Origin: JAMXLO01 sp963850535
Lineage (GTDB): Bacteria; Pseudomonadota; Alphaproteobacteria; Acetobacterales; Acetobacteraceae
Assembly (NCBI GenBank): GCA_963850535.1
Contig: CAWKMC010000040.1
Coordinates: 290,483 to 354,482, forward strand
Length of the DNA stretch: 64,000 nucleotides
Reading direction: 5' to 3'
Under the pieces are notes generated by a model. The model ran no database searches, was not told the DNA's origin, and saw nothing but the letters and a program-made list of their open reading frames with translations. Shown here piece by piece: positions 1 through 8,515 of the stretch; position 1 is the first letter of the stretch; the number at the start of each line of letters is the position of its first letter. A program made the position numbers and the translations under genes.

Positions 1-2141
1 ACCTGCGTGGTCACGAAGGTGGACCATCGACCCGGGTTGAAGCGCACGGAACGATGCAGCGCGACGCAAGGCAGCTGTCGGCATCGGTATCTGCAGATGT
101 CGATCAGGTTGACTTTGCCGATCTGCCACGGCTCTGGCCGGAAGGCACCGATCGCGGCGCACGTCATTGGCTGATCAGCAACATACCAATCGGCATGGCG
201 CGAAACGGCCATGTCGATCTGGGGCTGGTGGCTTCGTCGGATCTGTCGGCAATCGAGCTGACCCGCGCCACAGGGCAGCTCGATGGCGAGGGCCTTCAGG
301 TGCACTGGCTACGGCCGGTGCCGCCGATCGACAACGGTCAGGCCCAGCTGCGCATCATTGATCCAGACACGCTGGACATCGTTGTGGCCGGCGGACGCCA
401 ACGTCTGCGCAATCAGAGGGAAGGCAGCGCGGGAGGCTTACAGATCCGCGGCGGCAACATGCGAATTACCGGCCTTATGCGATCGCGCCAAGTGGGAGTG
501 ATCGAGGCGGATGTCAGCGGCACGTTGGCCAATTCACTGACACTGCTGCGCGAGCCGCGGCTGCAATTGCTCGACCGCCATCCGGTCGAGCTGAACAACC
601 CGGCGGGTCAAGTGGTGGTCAAGCTTCGACTTAGCGTGCCGTTGGAAGACAAGGTCACGATGGACGACATCCCGGTGCAGGTGCAGGCGCGGCTGGACGG
701 CGTGCACCTGGGCCGGCTGATTGCCGGGCGCGATCTCGACCAGGGCACGCTAGACCTGACAGCAAACAACGACGGAATGAAGGTAAATGGCCGGGCGCTA
801 TTGGCGGCGATCCCCGCAAAGCTGGATGCGGCGCTTGATTTCCGGGCTGGGCCGCCGACGCAGGTCGTGGAAAGCGCCACAATTTCCGGACAGGCGGATG
901 CTCGACAGCTTGCGGCGGCCGGGCTGGATGCGACGCCGCTGCTGAGCGGGGTGAGCCAGCTGCAGGCGGTTCTGACGGAACGTCGGAATGGCCAGGCCGA
1001 TGTCGCAGTCAACGCCGACTTGACCACGGCGGAACTCACAGTCAGCGCGCTGGAATGGCGTAAGCCGCGCGACGCAGCGGCAAAGGCGTCAGCGCGGCTG
1101 ACGCTGAACCGCGATCAGCTCACCGGCATTGATGCAGTGCAGATGGATGGAGATGGACTTGTGCTGCGCGGGCGTGCCGAAGCCATCGGTGGCAGGGTCG
1201 CTTCCCTGCGTTTGGACCAACTGGTGCTCGGTCGAACGGCCGCCCGCGCGACGATCAATCTGCCTGCAGCCGGTCCAATCAAAGGCACCATCGCCGGACA
1301 GACACTTGATCTTGGGCCGCGGCTTGGCCGCAAGACCGCTCTGCAGACAGCGCAAGCGCCGAAACCGGAGCCGCCGCCTGGGCCGCCCTGGGTCGTTGAC
1401 GCAAAGTTCGATCGGGTACTGCTGGCCGCCGGCGCCGCTGCGAGCAATGTGACCCTGCATGCCGAAGATGATGGCCGCGTGCTGCAGCAGCTGAACCTGG
1501 ACGGACGCACCGGACGGGGGACGTTTCTGGCACGAGTTGTTCCCAGCACTGGCGGTCGACATGTCACTGTCAGCGCCGACGATGCCGGCGAGTTGCTACG
1601 GGGTCTCGACTATCTGCGCAGCATGCAGGGCGGCAAGTTGTCGGTGCAGGCGGAGTACGACGACACACAGCCTGGTCGCCCATTGGCGGGAACGGCAAAC
1701 ATCGAGAATTTCCGGGTGCGTGATGCGCCTGCGCTCGGCAGACTACTGCAAGCGATGACGCTCTATGGGTTGGTTGAGATGGTGCAGGGGCCTGGCCTGG
1801 GCTTCACGCGCCTCGTCGCGCCATTTCGACTGACGGATGACGCCTTGGATCTGACGGATGCGCGCGCGTTCAGTTCCTCGCTCGGGTTGACCGCAAAGGG
1901 CCGAGCAAACCTGGATGTTCAGCAGCTCGATATGCAGGGCACCATTGTGCCGGCGTATTTCTTCAACTCGCTGCTTGGCAACGTGCCATTGGTGGGCAAA
2001 TTGTTCAGCCCGGAACGCGGCGGCGGCTTGTTTGCTGCAAGCTACACGGTACGTGGTCCAATTGAAGATCCACAGGTGTCGGTCAATCCACTTACTGCTC
2101 TCACGCCGGGTTTTCTGCGTGGATTGTTTGGCATCTTTTAG
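1..2141 (+). CDS. AsmA/YhdP-like protein (DUF3971 region), C-terminal part
   Basis: The frame is already open at the first complete codon of the window (base 3), so the true start lies upstream and the methionine at 54 is internal. The visible ~710 residues contain the segment LPRLWPEGTDRGARHWL near the start, typical of the DUF3971 region of large AsmA/YhdP-like envelope proteins. A long beta-rich, low-complexity body follows, and the protein ends in the short hydrophobic tail FLRGLFGIF. Proteins of this family are inner-membrane anchored, span the periplasm and are implicated in lipid transport to the outer membrane; that role is family knowledge. The stop codon abuts the stop of the convergent HtrA gene with no bases between. 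No frameshift is seen. Confidence 0.85.
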   Translation, partial: LRGHEGGPSTRVEAHGTMQRDARQLSASVSADVDQVDFADLPRLWPEGTDRGARHWLISNIPIGMARNGHVDLGLVASSDLSAIELTRATGQLDGEGLQVHWLRPVPPIDNGQAQLRIIDPDTLDIVVAGGRQRLRNQREGSAGGLQIRGGNMRITGLMRSRQVGVIEADVSGTLANSLTLLREPRLQLLDRHPVELNNPAGQVVVKLRLSVPLEDKVTMDDIPVQVQARLDGVHLGRLIAGRDLDQGTLDLTANNDGMKVNGRALLAAIPAKLDAALDFRAGPPTQVVESATISGQADARQLAAAGLDATPLLSGVSQLQAVLTERRNGQADVAVNADLTTAELTVSALEWRKPRDAAAKASARLTLNRDQLTGIDAVQMDGDGLVLRGRAEAIGGRVASLRLDQLVLGRTAARATINLPAAGPIKGTIAGQTLDLGPRLGRKTALQTAQAPKPEPPPGPPWVVDAKFDRVLLAAGAAASNVTLHAEDDGRVLQQLNLDGRTGRGTFLARVVPSTGGRHVTVSADDAGELLRGLDYLRSMQGGKLSVQAEYDDTQPGRPLAGTANIENFRVRDAPALGRLLQAMTLYGLVEMVQGPGLGFTRLVAPFRLTDDALDLTDARAFSSSLGLTAKGRANLDVQQLDMQGTIVPAYFFNSLLGNVPLVGKLFSPERGGGLFAASYTVRGPIEDPQVSVNPLTALTPGFLRGLFGIF

Positions 2142-3443
2142 CTACTCGAGGCTCATCGCGAGCCAGCGCAGACCCTCAGTGTCGCGCCTGACCAGCATGG
2201 CCACGTAATGCCGCTGACGTTGCCGTGCAGCGGTGATCAGTCTGTCCACATCATCTGGATCAGCTACCTTTTCCTGCTGCATCTGAACGATGACATCACC
2301 AACTGCGATGCCGGCCTCCATTGCCGTACCATCGGCAGCGATCTGCGTTACCACAACACCGCTCGGGCCGCTTGCCAGATGCCAGCCAGGCCCATTGGCA
2401 GGAGATGGATGGGAAGCTGGCGTGGCAGCAGCGTGCGGCATTTCCTGAATAGTCGCCGCGATTACGATCGGCTCGTCGTTGCGCCAGATGCGCAGGCCGA
2501 CCTTGGTACCAGGTTGCGTTCGTGCGATCGCACGCGCCAGAGCACGCACGTCCTTTACCGCTAGGTCGCCATAGCGCAGGATGATGTCGCCGGCCATGAT
2601 GCCGCAGTTGCTCGCGGCGCCGCCCTCGGTCGTGCCGCCGACGATGACACCTTCGGCCTTGGACATATTGAGCGCATCAGCGATCTCCGGCGTTACCTGT
2701 TGGATGCGGAAATCAAGTGTGCCTATGTGCATGCCGCCACGCCGAAGCAGCGCATCCGCTACGTATTTCACGTCGTTGGCGGGAATCGCAAAGCCAAGAC
2801 CGATCGAGCCGCTGGTCGCCTCCGGCGAGAATAACGCCGTGTTCATGCCGATTACCTCGCCTCGTTCATTGAATAGCGGGCCACCGGAATTGCCGTGGTT
2901 GATCGCTGCATCGGTCTGAATGTAGTCGTCGAACGGCGTGTCGCTGATGTCGCGGTTCAACGCGCTGATGATGCCACGCGTCACCGATCCGCCGAGGCCG
3001 AGCGGATTACCGATAGCGAATACACGATCGGCCACCTTCACACTGTCGCTGTCGGCGAATCGCACAGCAGGAAGCTTGGTTTCAGGAGCTATCTTGACCA
3101 GCGCCAGGTCGATGTCATCCGCCTGCGCCAGCAATGTGCCATGCAGCAAGGTATTGTCCTGCAGCGTGACCAGAATATCGCTTGCGCCTTCGATGACGTG
3201 CCGATTGGTGAGGATAATGCCGCTCGGATCCAGGATGAAGCCGGACCCGAGGAAACGGCGGCCTCGCGGTGCAGCAGCAGCGACAGCGGCAGCCGCAGTG
3301 GCCGGCGAGCGCAGGATGGAAATGCTGACTACTGTAGGCAACTCCCGCGCCACCAGTTCCTGGTCGGTCGGGATCTCGACGGCGCGGGCTTCAGTGCTGG
3401 CGGCCCACAGCGCCACTACAAGCAAAATAACGTATCTGACCAT
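2142..3443 (-). CDS. HtrA/DegP-family periplasmic serine protease with two PDZ domains
   Basis: The 433-residue protein begins with a signal peptide (hydrophobic residues 4-15, cleavage probably near the ALA-rich stretch at 16-22). The trypsin-like domain carries the catalytic triad: His82 in TNRHVIEG, Asp112 in DIDLALVKI and Ser186 in the GNSGGP motif. Two PDZ domains follow at about residues 245-330 and 350-430; the first contains GIMAGDIILRYGD and the second GIAVGDVIVQMQQ. This is the normal length for a DegP/DegS-like envelope quality-control protease. It faces the AsmA/YhdP-like gene tail to tail, and the stop codons are adjacent. The frame is intact. Confidence 0.95.
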   Translation of the reverse strand: MVRYVILLVVALWAASTEARAVEIPTDQELVARELPTVVSISILRSPATAAAAVAAAAPRGRRFLGSGFILDPSGIILTNRHVIEGASDILVTLQDNTLLHGTLLAQADDIDLALVKIAPETKLPAVRFADSDSVKVADRVFAIGNPLGLGGSVTRGIISALNRDISDTPFDDYIQTDAAINHGNSGGPLFNERGEVIGMNTALFSPEATSGSIGLGFAIPANDVKYVADALLRRGGMHIGTLDFRIQQVTPEIADALNMSKAEGVIVGGTTEGGAASNCGIMAGDIILRYGDLAVKDVRALARAIARTQPGTKVGLRIWRNDEPIVIAATIQEMPHAAATPASHPSPANGPGWHLASGPSGVVVTQIAADGTAMEAGIAVGDVIVQMQQEKVADPDDVDRLITAARQRQRHYVAMLVRRDTEGLRWLAMSLE

Positions 3444-3702
3444 CAGGACCCCCCGCGATCGGTACCGCGAGAAGACCGAGACTCACCTCGGTTTATTCGC
3501 GGCCTCGATCCCTGAGGGCCCTCACCAACGTCTGATCACGACGCTGTGTCCGAATTCACACCAACGTCATTCCGAGCAAGCGACTCAAAATGACAATTTC
3601 ATGGCCCCAGACGCTCGCATCGCGCCGCTATGGCACGGCGCCCGTATGCGGAACAGAACGTTCCGCCGAGAGCGTGCACCCAGTTCACTACCACCACAGG
3701 AG

Positions 3703-3990
3703 CTAGCGGTGTTCGCGTTGCGCCATACGCTCCTCAATGTCGAGTGGGCCGAACTGCCTGAGAATTCCGGTGACGGCATCTGCGTGCATCTCATCCACGG
3801 CGACAGTCACCATCGGTCGTTGCCACGCATTGGCGTTCCGGTGCCAGACGGCATTGCTGTCTTCACGAAGAGCCGAATTACCGGGCCCGCGTTGAACGAC
3901 TGCAGACGGTATGCGTGCCACGTTTAGATCTTGGACGGCTGCTTCGGCAATGGTTGGTGTTTCGAATACGGCGATAACTAGTTCGGTCAT
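3703..3990 (-). CDS. Small conserved protein of unknown function, 95 aa
   Basis: The gene encodes a soluble 95-residue protein beginning MTELVIAVFETPTIAEAAV and ending in the charged segment DIEERMAQREHR. A good ribosome binding site (GAGGGAAC) lies about 6 bases before the ATG. The opening beta strand followed by a helix (VIAVFETPTIAEAAVQDL) resembles the fold of small stress proteins that begin with a strand-turn-helix, such as the YflT-like group, but I cannot assign a family. There is no signal peptide or membrane segment. It stands alone between HtrA and the kinase operon. Confidence 0.6.
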   Translation of the reverse strand: MTELVIAVFETPTIAEAAVQDLNVARIPSAVVQRGPGNSALREDSNAVWHRNANAWQRPMVTVAVDEMHADAVTGILRQFGPLDIEERMAQREHR

Positions 3991-4176
3991 AATGATGTTC
4001 CCTCAGTGGAAAATGCTCTCGCTCAAAGAGCAACGACCGTTCCGCTGAAAGGTTCGCTGGCGAACGCATCAATTCCGCCGAACGCGTCGTGAACTAACGA
4101 TCCGCGAGAGTGCCACCTTGTTGTCACAATGGCGATTGTGGCATCGCGTTCCGGGTCAGGGGGCTAAGAGGGGCGA

Positions 4177-5436
4177 TTATTCGCGTCGCTTGCTCATAAA
4201 CGCCCTGCGGTCCGCCTCGCGCTCGATGTGCAAGGCAAGCGTCTGCCAGAAGTCGTCAGGAGATTTGGCAACCTGGAGCGCGCGTTTGACCAGGATTCGT
4301 GCAATCGGCCCAACGTAGATCGTGAGTTCCCGTTCCCCCGCCTGCGTCAGCGCCGGCGGAATGGCGGTGGCATCAGGCGTTGCGGTGCTGCGCATCACCT
4401 CGTTGCGGAAGCGGGTGCGCAGCTCCGGGTGATCGATACGTCGCGCAACGATTTCGTGCAGTTCCTCCATTGACATCGCCTGCCGCGCCGCGGTCTGCAC
4501 CAAATGGCGGGCAATGGGACCGACGTGGTGGGCCAGCTTGCGCTCGACCGTGTTAAGAGCCTCGGCGGTGAAGCGCGTTCTCGGCCCACGCACGATTATG
4601 GTGCGATCTGCCGTCGCGTCCTCCGCCACCGAACGCCGCAGTGCGGACGCCATCGCGACCGCCGAACCAAAGCGGTCTTGTGGATGCTTGGAAAGCGCCT
4701 GTTCGATCGCGGCAATGAGCGGCGACGGCACGTCCGGACGCATAATCTGAAGGTTCGGAGGCGGCTAACTCATCACCTGCAAGGCGATCTCGGTCAGATT
4801 GCTGCCGGTGAACGGCCGCCTGCCGCTCAGCATCTCGTAAAGCACAACGCCAGCAGAGAACAGGTCGCTGCGCGCATCCACCGGCTCGCCGCGGCATTGT
4901 TCAGGTGACATGTAGCTAGGCGTGCCGAGTACCGACCCGGCCTGTGTCAATGCCGAGGTGTCCAGACGCGAGATCCCGAAGTCTGTCATCTTCACGCGCT
5001 GGTCCGCGACAAGCAATATGTTTGCCGGCTTCACATCGCGATGGACGACGCCAAGGCCATGCGCGCAGGCGAGCGCGTCGAGTACCTGGCCGATCACAGC
5101 AACCGCTGCGTGAGTGCTGAATCGGCCGGACTGGATCAGCACCTGGCTGAGATTGCGCCCCTCGACATACTCCATCGCCAGGAATGGATTGCCTTGGTGC
5201 ACAGCAAAGTCATAGATCGCGACGATGTTCGCATGCGTACAACGGCCGGCGGCCTGCGCCTCATGCCGGAAGCGCTCCAGGTAATCGGCACGCTCCTCAC
5301 TGCTCAGGAGATCGGCACGGATCAACTTGATGGCGACCTTGCGGTCGATCGCCGGATCGTACGCCTGGTAGATCATCCCCATGGCGCCGCGTCCCAACAG
5401 GCGCTGGACGCGATAGCGTCCAATTTCGGCCGGCAA
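4177..5436 (-). CDS. Serine/threonine protein kinase (Hanks type) interrupted by an in-frame TAG
   Basis: Residues 7-223 form a eukaryotic-like kinase domain with the glycine loop GRGAMG (15-20), the ATP-binding Lys37 in VAIKLI, the catalytic loop HRDVKPAN (132-139, Asp134) and DFG at 152-154. Codon 224 (4765-4767) is TAG, and the same frame continues without any shift into PPPNLQIMRPDVPSPL and a further 188 codons. The tail completes the kinase C-lobe (ALSKHPQDRF) and then holds two copies of a GPIAR-LV helical repeat, at about 4410-4510 and 4210-4310. A CAG-to-TAG or GAG-to-TAG change explains the stop. The gene lies 19 bases downstream of the DUF3365-HAMP sensor on the same strand. Without readthrough the product lacks the end of its C-lobe. 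Confidence 0.85.
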
Positions 5437-5455
5437 AGGCTCGGCTTCGGCGATC

Positions 5456-6329
5456 TCAGGTCTCCAGCAGCTTCATGGCGTTGGCCAGGCTGCGCCGCAT
5501 GCGATTGAACGAGGAGCCGAGTGAGGCGATTTCATCGCGCCCGCGTTCGGCAAATTCTGGAGCGTCCATGTTGCCGAGGCTGATCTCGCTGGCAATCGCC
5601 GACATCCTGCGGATTGGCCGCACGATCACGAAGTGCAGCAGCAGGTTCAACAGCCCTATTGTGACTGCGAATACGGCCACGAGTACCGATCATGGAGACT
5701 TTAAAGGTATCATAGGCGCGGTCCAGCGCCACCTGCATCGGGACCGAGACGATCTGAGCGCCGATCACATCGCCAAGCTTCCAGCCGAAGCCGTTGGCTG
5801 TTCCATACAGATCGATCATTGAAGCTGGTGCCGCCGATGGCGTGGAGTGGCAGGTCAGGCAGTCTTTGTCGGTGATGCGGAGTGGACGGGCGATCGACAG
5901 CAGTGGGCCAGAAGGGCCGTCATGCGTGCTGGTGAGGGTGGTCAGCGATGGCTCACGTGCGAACGTCCCGATGATTCCGCTTTCCCAGTCGGCGGCGCGG
6001 TCAGCTGGGTTGGTCGGGTTCAGCGCGGCTTCCTTGTAGGTATAGTCGGGGAACTGCGCCGCGAGCGAGCGCAGGTTGGTTTGCGCTGCCCACGAAGGCA
6101 CCGTGTGCGGCAGGAAGCGTACCTTGATCTGGCTGGCTAGAAGCGGCCCGATCTCCTTACCGGTGTACTCGCGGATTGCCGACGCCATGGCCATCATCAG
6201 CGCCGCCTGCTGTACGACTTCCCGATGGGCATTCCTTTGCGCAATGTTCCAGGACAGCCCTGCGGCGACGCCAAGGCCGGCGAGGAATGCAAGCAGCATA
6301 ACCAGGTTGAATTTGGCCTTCAGGCCCAT
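5456..6329 (-). CDS. DUF3365 (Tll0287-like) c-heme sensor with HAMP domain, frameshifted
   Basis: The N-terminus has a membrane helix (residues 8-28), followed by a periplasmic DUF3365/Tll0287-like sensor domain. That domain contains a covalent heme motif CLTCH (Cys157, Cys160, His161). A second membrane helix (AVFAVTIGLLNLLLHFVI) and a HAMP linker (RPIRRMSAIASEIS) end the protein, with no output domain of its own. The first frame runs 6329 to about 5690, and the second, carrying the helix and HAMP, continues from about 5680 to 5456. The junction is a one-base insertion near 5681. Such proteins sense redox state or ligands at the heme. The next gene, 19 bases downstream, is a Ser/Thr kinase, the likely signalling partner. 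Confidence 0.8.
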
Positions 6330-6353
6330 GCGCTGCCCCCCTGGCCTCGTTGC

Positions 6354-7341
6354 TCATTGGCCGGCGATGAGCCGGCTCGCCTGTGTAGCGGTGAGACGGC
6401 CGGTCATCTCGGCGCCCAGTTCATGTTGATAGCGGCGAATCGCGGCGCGACTGTCCGGACCGAAGATGCCGTCTATCTTGTCGTCATAGTAGCCCAGTCG
6501 AGCCAGCGCTGTCTGGATCCGCCTGCGATCCACATCCGTCATCTGCTCGTCGGACGGCAACACTGCCTGCGGACCGGGCGGGATTGGAGCGACCGCAGGA
6601 GTAGGGGCGGGAACTGGCCGCGGTGCACCAGCGAGATAGCCGGCAGTGACCGGCGGATGAACGAAAGACAGTGTCACAGCACTGCTGCCGCCCAATCGTT
6701 GTTGCAAGTCCGCCAGCAACGACATCGTCTGGACTTGTGGGCCGTTCAGGTTTGCTATCAGCGCGGTTGCGAGCGGCGTCGGCGCGTCGGGAGGCTTTGG
6801 CTGGCTGACGACTATCAGGCCGAGGCCGTCGGGCAAGCCGGCCTGTGCCAGGGAGTCGAAAGGCGGAGCGGTTCGCGAGTCTTCCGTAGGAATCGCGTCG
6901 ACGGCGACAAACGTGGCACGCTGCCCCGCTGCGCGCGATGGCATCAAGCAGCGATTTGACCAGGACGCCCTGCGTGAGCACGTCGGCCGGACGCGCAATT
7001 CTGGCCGAGACAGGCAGCAGAAAAATCCGATCGTTGAACGAGGTGGCGTAGCCGCACGTATAGACGAAAGCGGCGGCACCGGGATTATCTGAGAGTGCCT
7101 GTGCAAACTCGCCGATGGCGGCATCGGCGCCGCCACTGGAGACGTCCTCGCGTTCCACGATTTGAAAGCCCAGAGCCCGCAGCGCCGCCGAAACTGCATG
7201 AGACGATAGGAGGCAGGCGGACAGCGCTGGCAATGCCGCGTAGGAGCCGTTGCCGATCACCAGCGCCTCTGGAGCCGGTTGAGCGCGTAGTGCCATCGGC
7301 ATCAGCAGAAGCACGGCTAGGCTTGCCCTGGCGCATCTCAT
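6354..7341 (-). CDS. Exported caspase-like (peptidase C14 fold) pseudoenzyme with peptidoglycan-binding domain, frameshifted
   Basis: After a signal peptide (residues 1-20) comes a caspase-like p20 core opening with EALVIGNGSYAALPAL. The position of the catalytic histidine (normally AGHG) reads CGYA, and the position of the catalytic cysteine (normally DACR) reads DAIP, so both catalytic residues appear to be absent. A proline-rich linker leads to a C-terminal peptidoglycan-binding domain 1 (IQTALARLGYYDDKIDGIFG). The frame changes at 6924-6927, where a run of four C (G on the coding strand) replaces three; removing one restores a continuous protein. It is the first gene of an operon with the heme-HAMP sensor (24-base gap) and the kinase. 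It is probably a non-catalytic envelope scaffold, which is an inference. Confidence 0.75.
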
Positions 7342-7401
7342 GCGTTCCAGTTAGCAGGATGGGGTGGTCCGGGCTACCGCCCGAAGTCAGGAGGAACCGT
7401 C

Positions 7402-8115
7402 ATGACAGACCGGCGACCGGTCGCGATAGTGTTCGATACGTTTGGCACGGTGGTTGATTGGCGCAGCAGCCTGATTGCGGACCTGACCGCATTCGGGGGG
7501 GAGCGCGGCATCAACGCGGATTGGACCGCCCTGGTGGATGCCTGGCGCGCGGCGTATCACCCGTCCATGGACCGGGTGCGCAAAGGGGAGCAGCCGTGGA
7601 CCACGCTGGATGGGCTGCACCGCGTATCGCTCGACCACCTGGTGGCGGAGTTTGGCATTAAGGGCCTGAGCGAAGCCGATCTTCGGCATATCAACCGGGG
7701 CTGGCATCGGCTGAGTCCGTGGCCGGACTCGGTATCGGGGCTGACTCGGTTGAAGCGGAAGTTCATCATCGGGCCACTGTCCAACGGCAACGTGTCGCTG
7801 CTCTTGAACATGGCAAAGAGCGCCGGCATTCCATGGGACATGATCTTCGGCTCGGATCTGTTCCATCACTTCAAGCCGGATCCGGAGACATATCTGGGGG
7901 TGGCGACGCTGCTGGACATCGAGCCGGGACAGCTGATGATGGCAGCTGCGCACAACAACGATCTGGCGAATGCGCGCAAGTGCGGGCTGATGACGGCGTT
8001 CTTTGCGCGGCCTGGTGAGTACGGGCCGCATCAGAAGCGCGACTTCGCGGCCGATCAGACATGGGATGTGGTGGCGAACGACATCGAGGATCTAGCGGCG
8101 CAGCTGGGTTGCTGA
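7402..8115 (+). CDS. Haloacid dehalogenase type II (L-2-haloacid dehalogenase-like hydrolase)
   Basis: The 237-residue HAD-superfamily protein has motif I VFDTFGTVVDW with nucleophile Asp12, motif II PLSNGN, motif III in FKPDPETYL and a final acidic motif AAHNNDL. The helical cap between motifs I and II has the length expected of (S)-2-haloacid dehalogenases (EC 3.8.1.2), which hydrolyse L-2-haloacids to D-2-hydroxyacids. The usual SSN before the last motif is AHN here, so the substrate may differ. A strong ribosome binding site (AGGAGG) precedes the ATG. It is the first gene of a compact operon with an NTF2-like protein and a GMC oxidoreductase, which suggests one catabolic pathway. Confidence 0.9.
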   Translation: MTDRRPVAIVFDTFGTVVDWRSSLIADLTAFGGERGINADWTALVDAWRAAYHPSMDRVRKGEQPWTTLDGLHRVSLDHLVAEFGIKGLSEADLRHINRGWHRLSPWPDSVSGLTRLKRKFIIGPLSNGNVSLLLNMAKSAGIPWDMIFGSDLFHHFKPDPETYLGVATLLDIEPGQLMMAAAHNNDLANARKCGLMTAFFARPGEYGPHQKRDFAADQTWDVVANDIEDLAAQLGC

Positions 8116-8139
8116 TGCACACTTGAATCGGAGAATACC

Positions 8140-8511
8140 ATGCAAACCGATCTGCAAGATATCGAAGAGGCGCTGCAGACCTATTTCGACGGCATGTACG
8201 AGGGTGACACTGATAAGCTTGGGGGTGTGTTCCATGAAGTTGCGCACTTGTTTGGCGTGGCCGACGGCAAGCTGACGGACTGGTCGCGCGAGTACTGGTT
8301 CGACCTGGTGCGCAACAGGAAGTCACCGAAGAGCCAGGATCTGCTGCGGCGCGACTGGGTGGTTCAGATCGACCGTTCCGGTCCGGCCACGGCGTTCGCC
8401 AAGGTGCACTGCCAGATCCCGCCGCGGTATTTCACCGACTACCTGACATTCGTGAAACTGGCTGAGGGCTGGCGGATCGTGTCAAAAACCTTCCATACCG
8501 AAATGCACTGA
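8140..8511 (+). CDS. NTF2-like (putative lumazine-binding type) protein
   Basis: This soluble 123-residue protein has the cone-shaped NTF2/SnoaL-like pattern: an N-terminal helix (IEEALQTYFDGMYEGD), a middle strand-helix segment and C-terminal strands ending in TDYLTFVKLAEGWRIVSKTFH. The pattern is closest to the small putative lumazine-binding (Lumazine_bd_2) type. Members are enzymes or ligand binders of varied function, so no reaction is assigned. It lies 24 bases after the dehalogenase and 4 bases before the GMC gene, so the three are probably co-transcribed. Confidence 0.8.
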   Translation: MQTDLQDIEEALQTYFDGMYEGDTDKLGGVFHEVAHLFGVADGKLTDWSREYWFDLVRNRKSPKSQDLLRRDWVVQIDRSGPATAFAKVHCQIPPRYFTDYLTFVKLAEGWRIVSKTFHTEMH

Positions 8512-8515
8512 AGCA

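Noticed and set aside
2938..3927. A 329-codon plus-strand open frame antisense to the HtrA gene
   Set aside because: It overlaps the HtrA coding sequence on the opposite strand, has no family features, and its composition is what high-GC DNA gives by chance.
4765..4767. Amber codon as pyrrolysine or programmed readthrough
   Set aside because: No supporting element is visible, the gene family does not use pyrrolysine, and a one-base substitution explains it.
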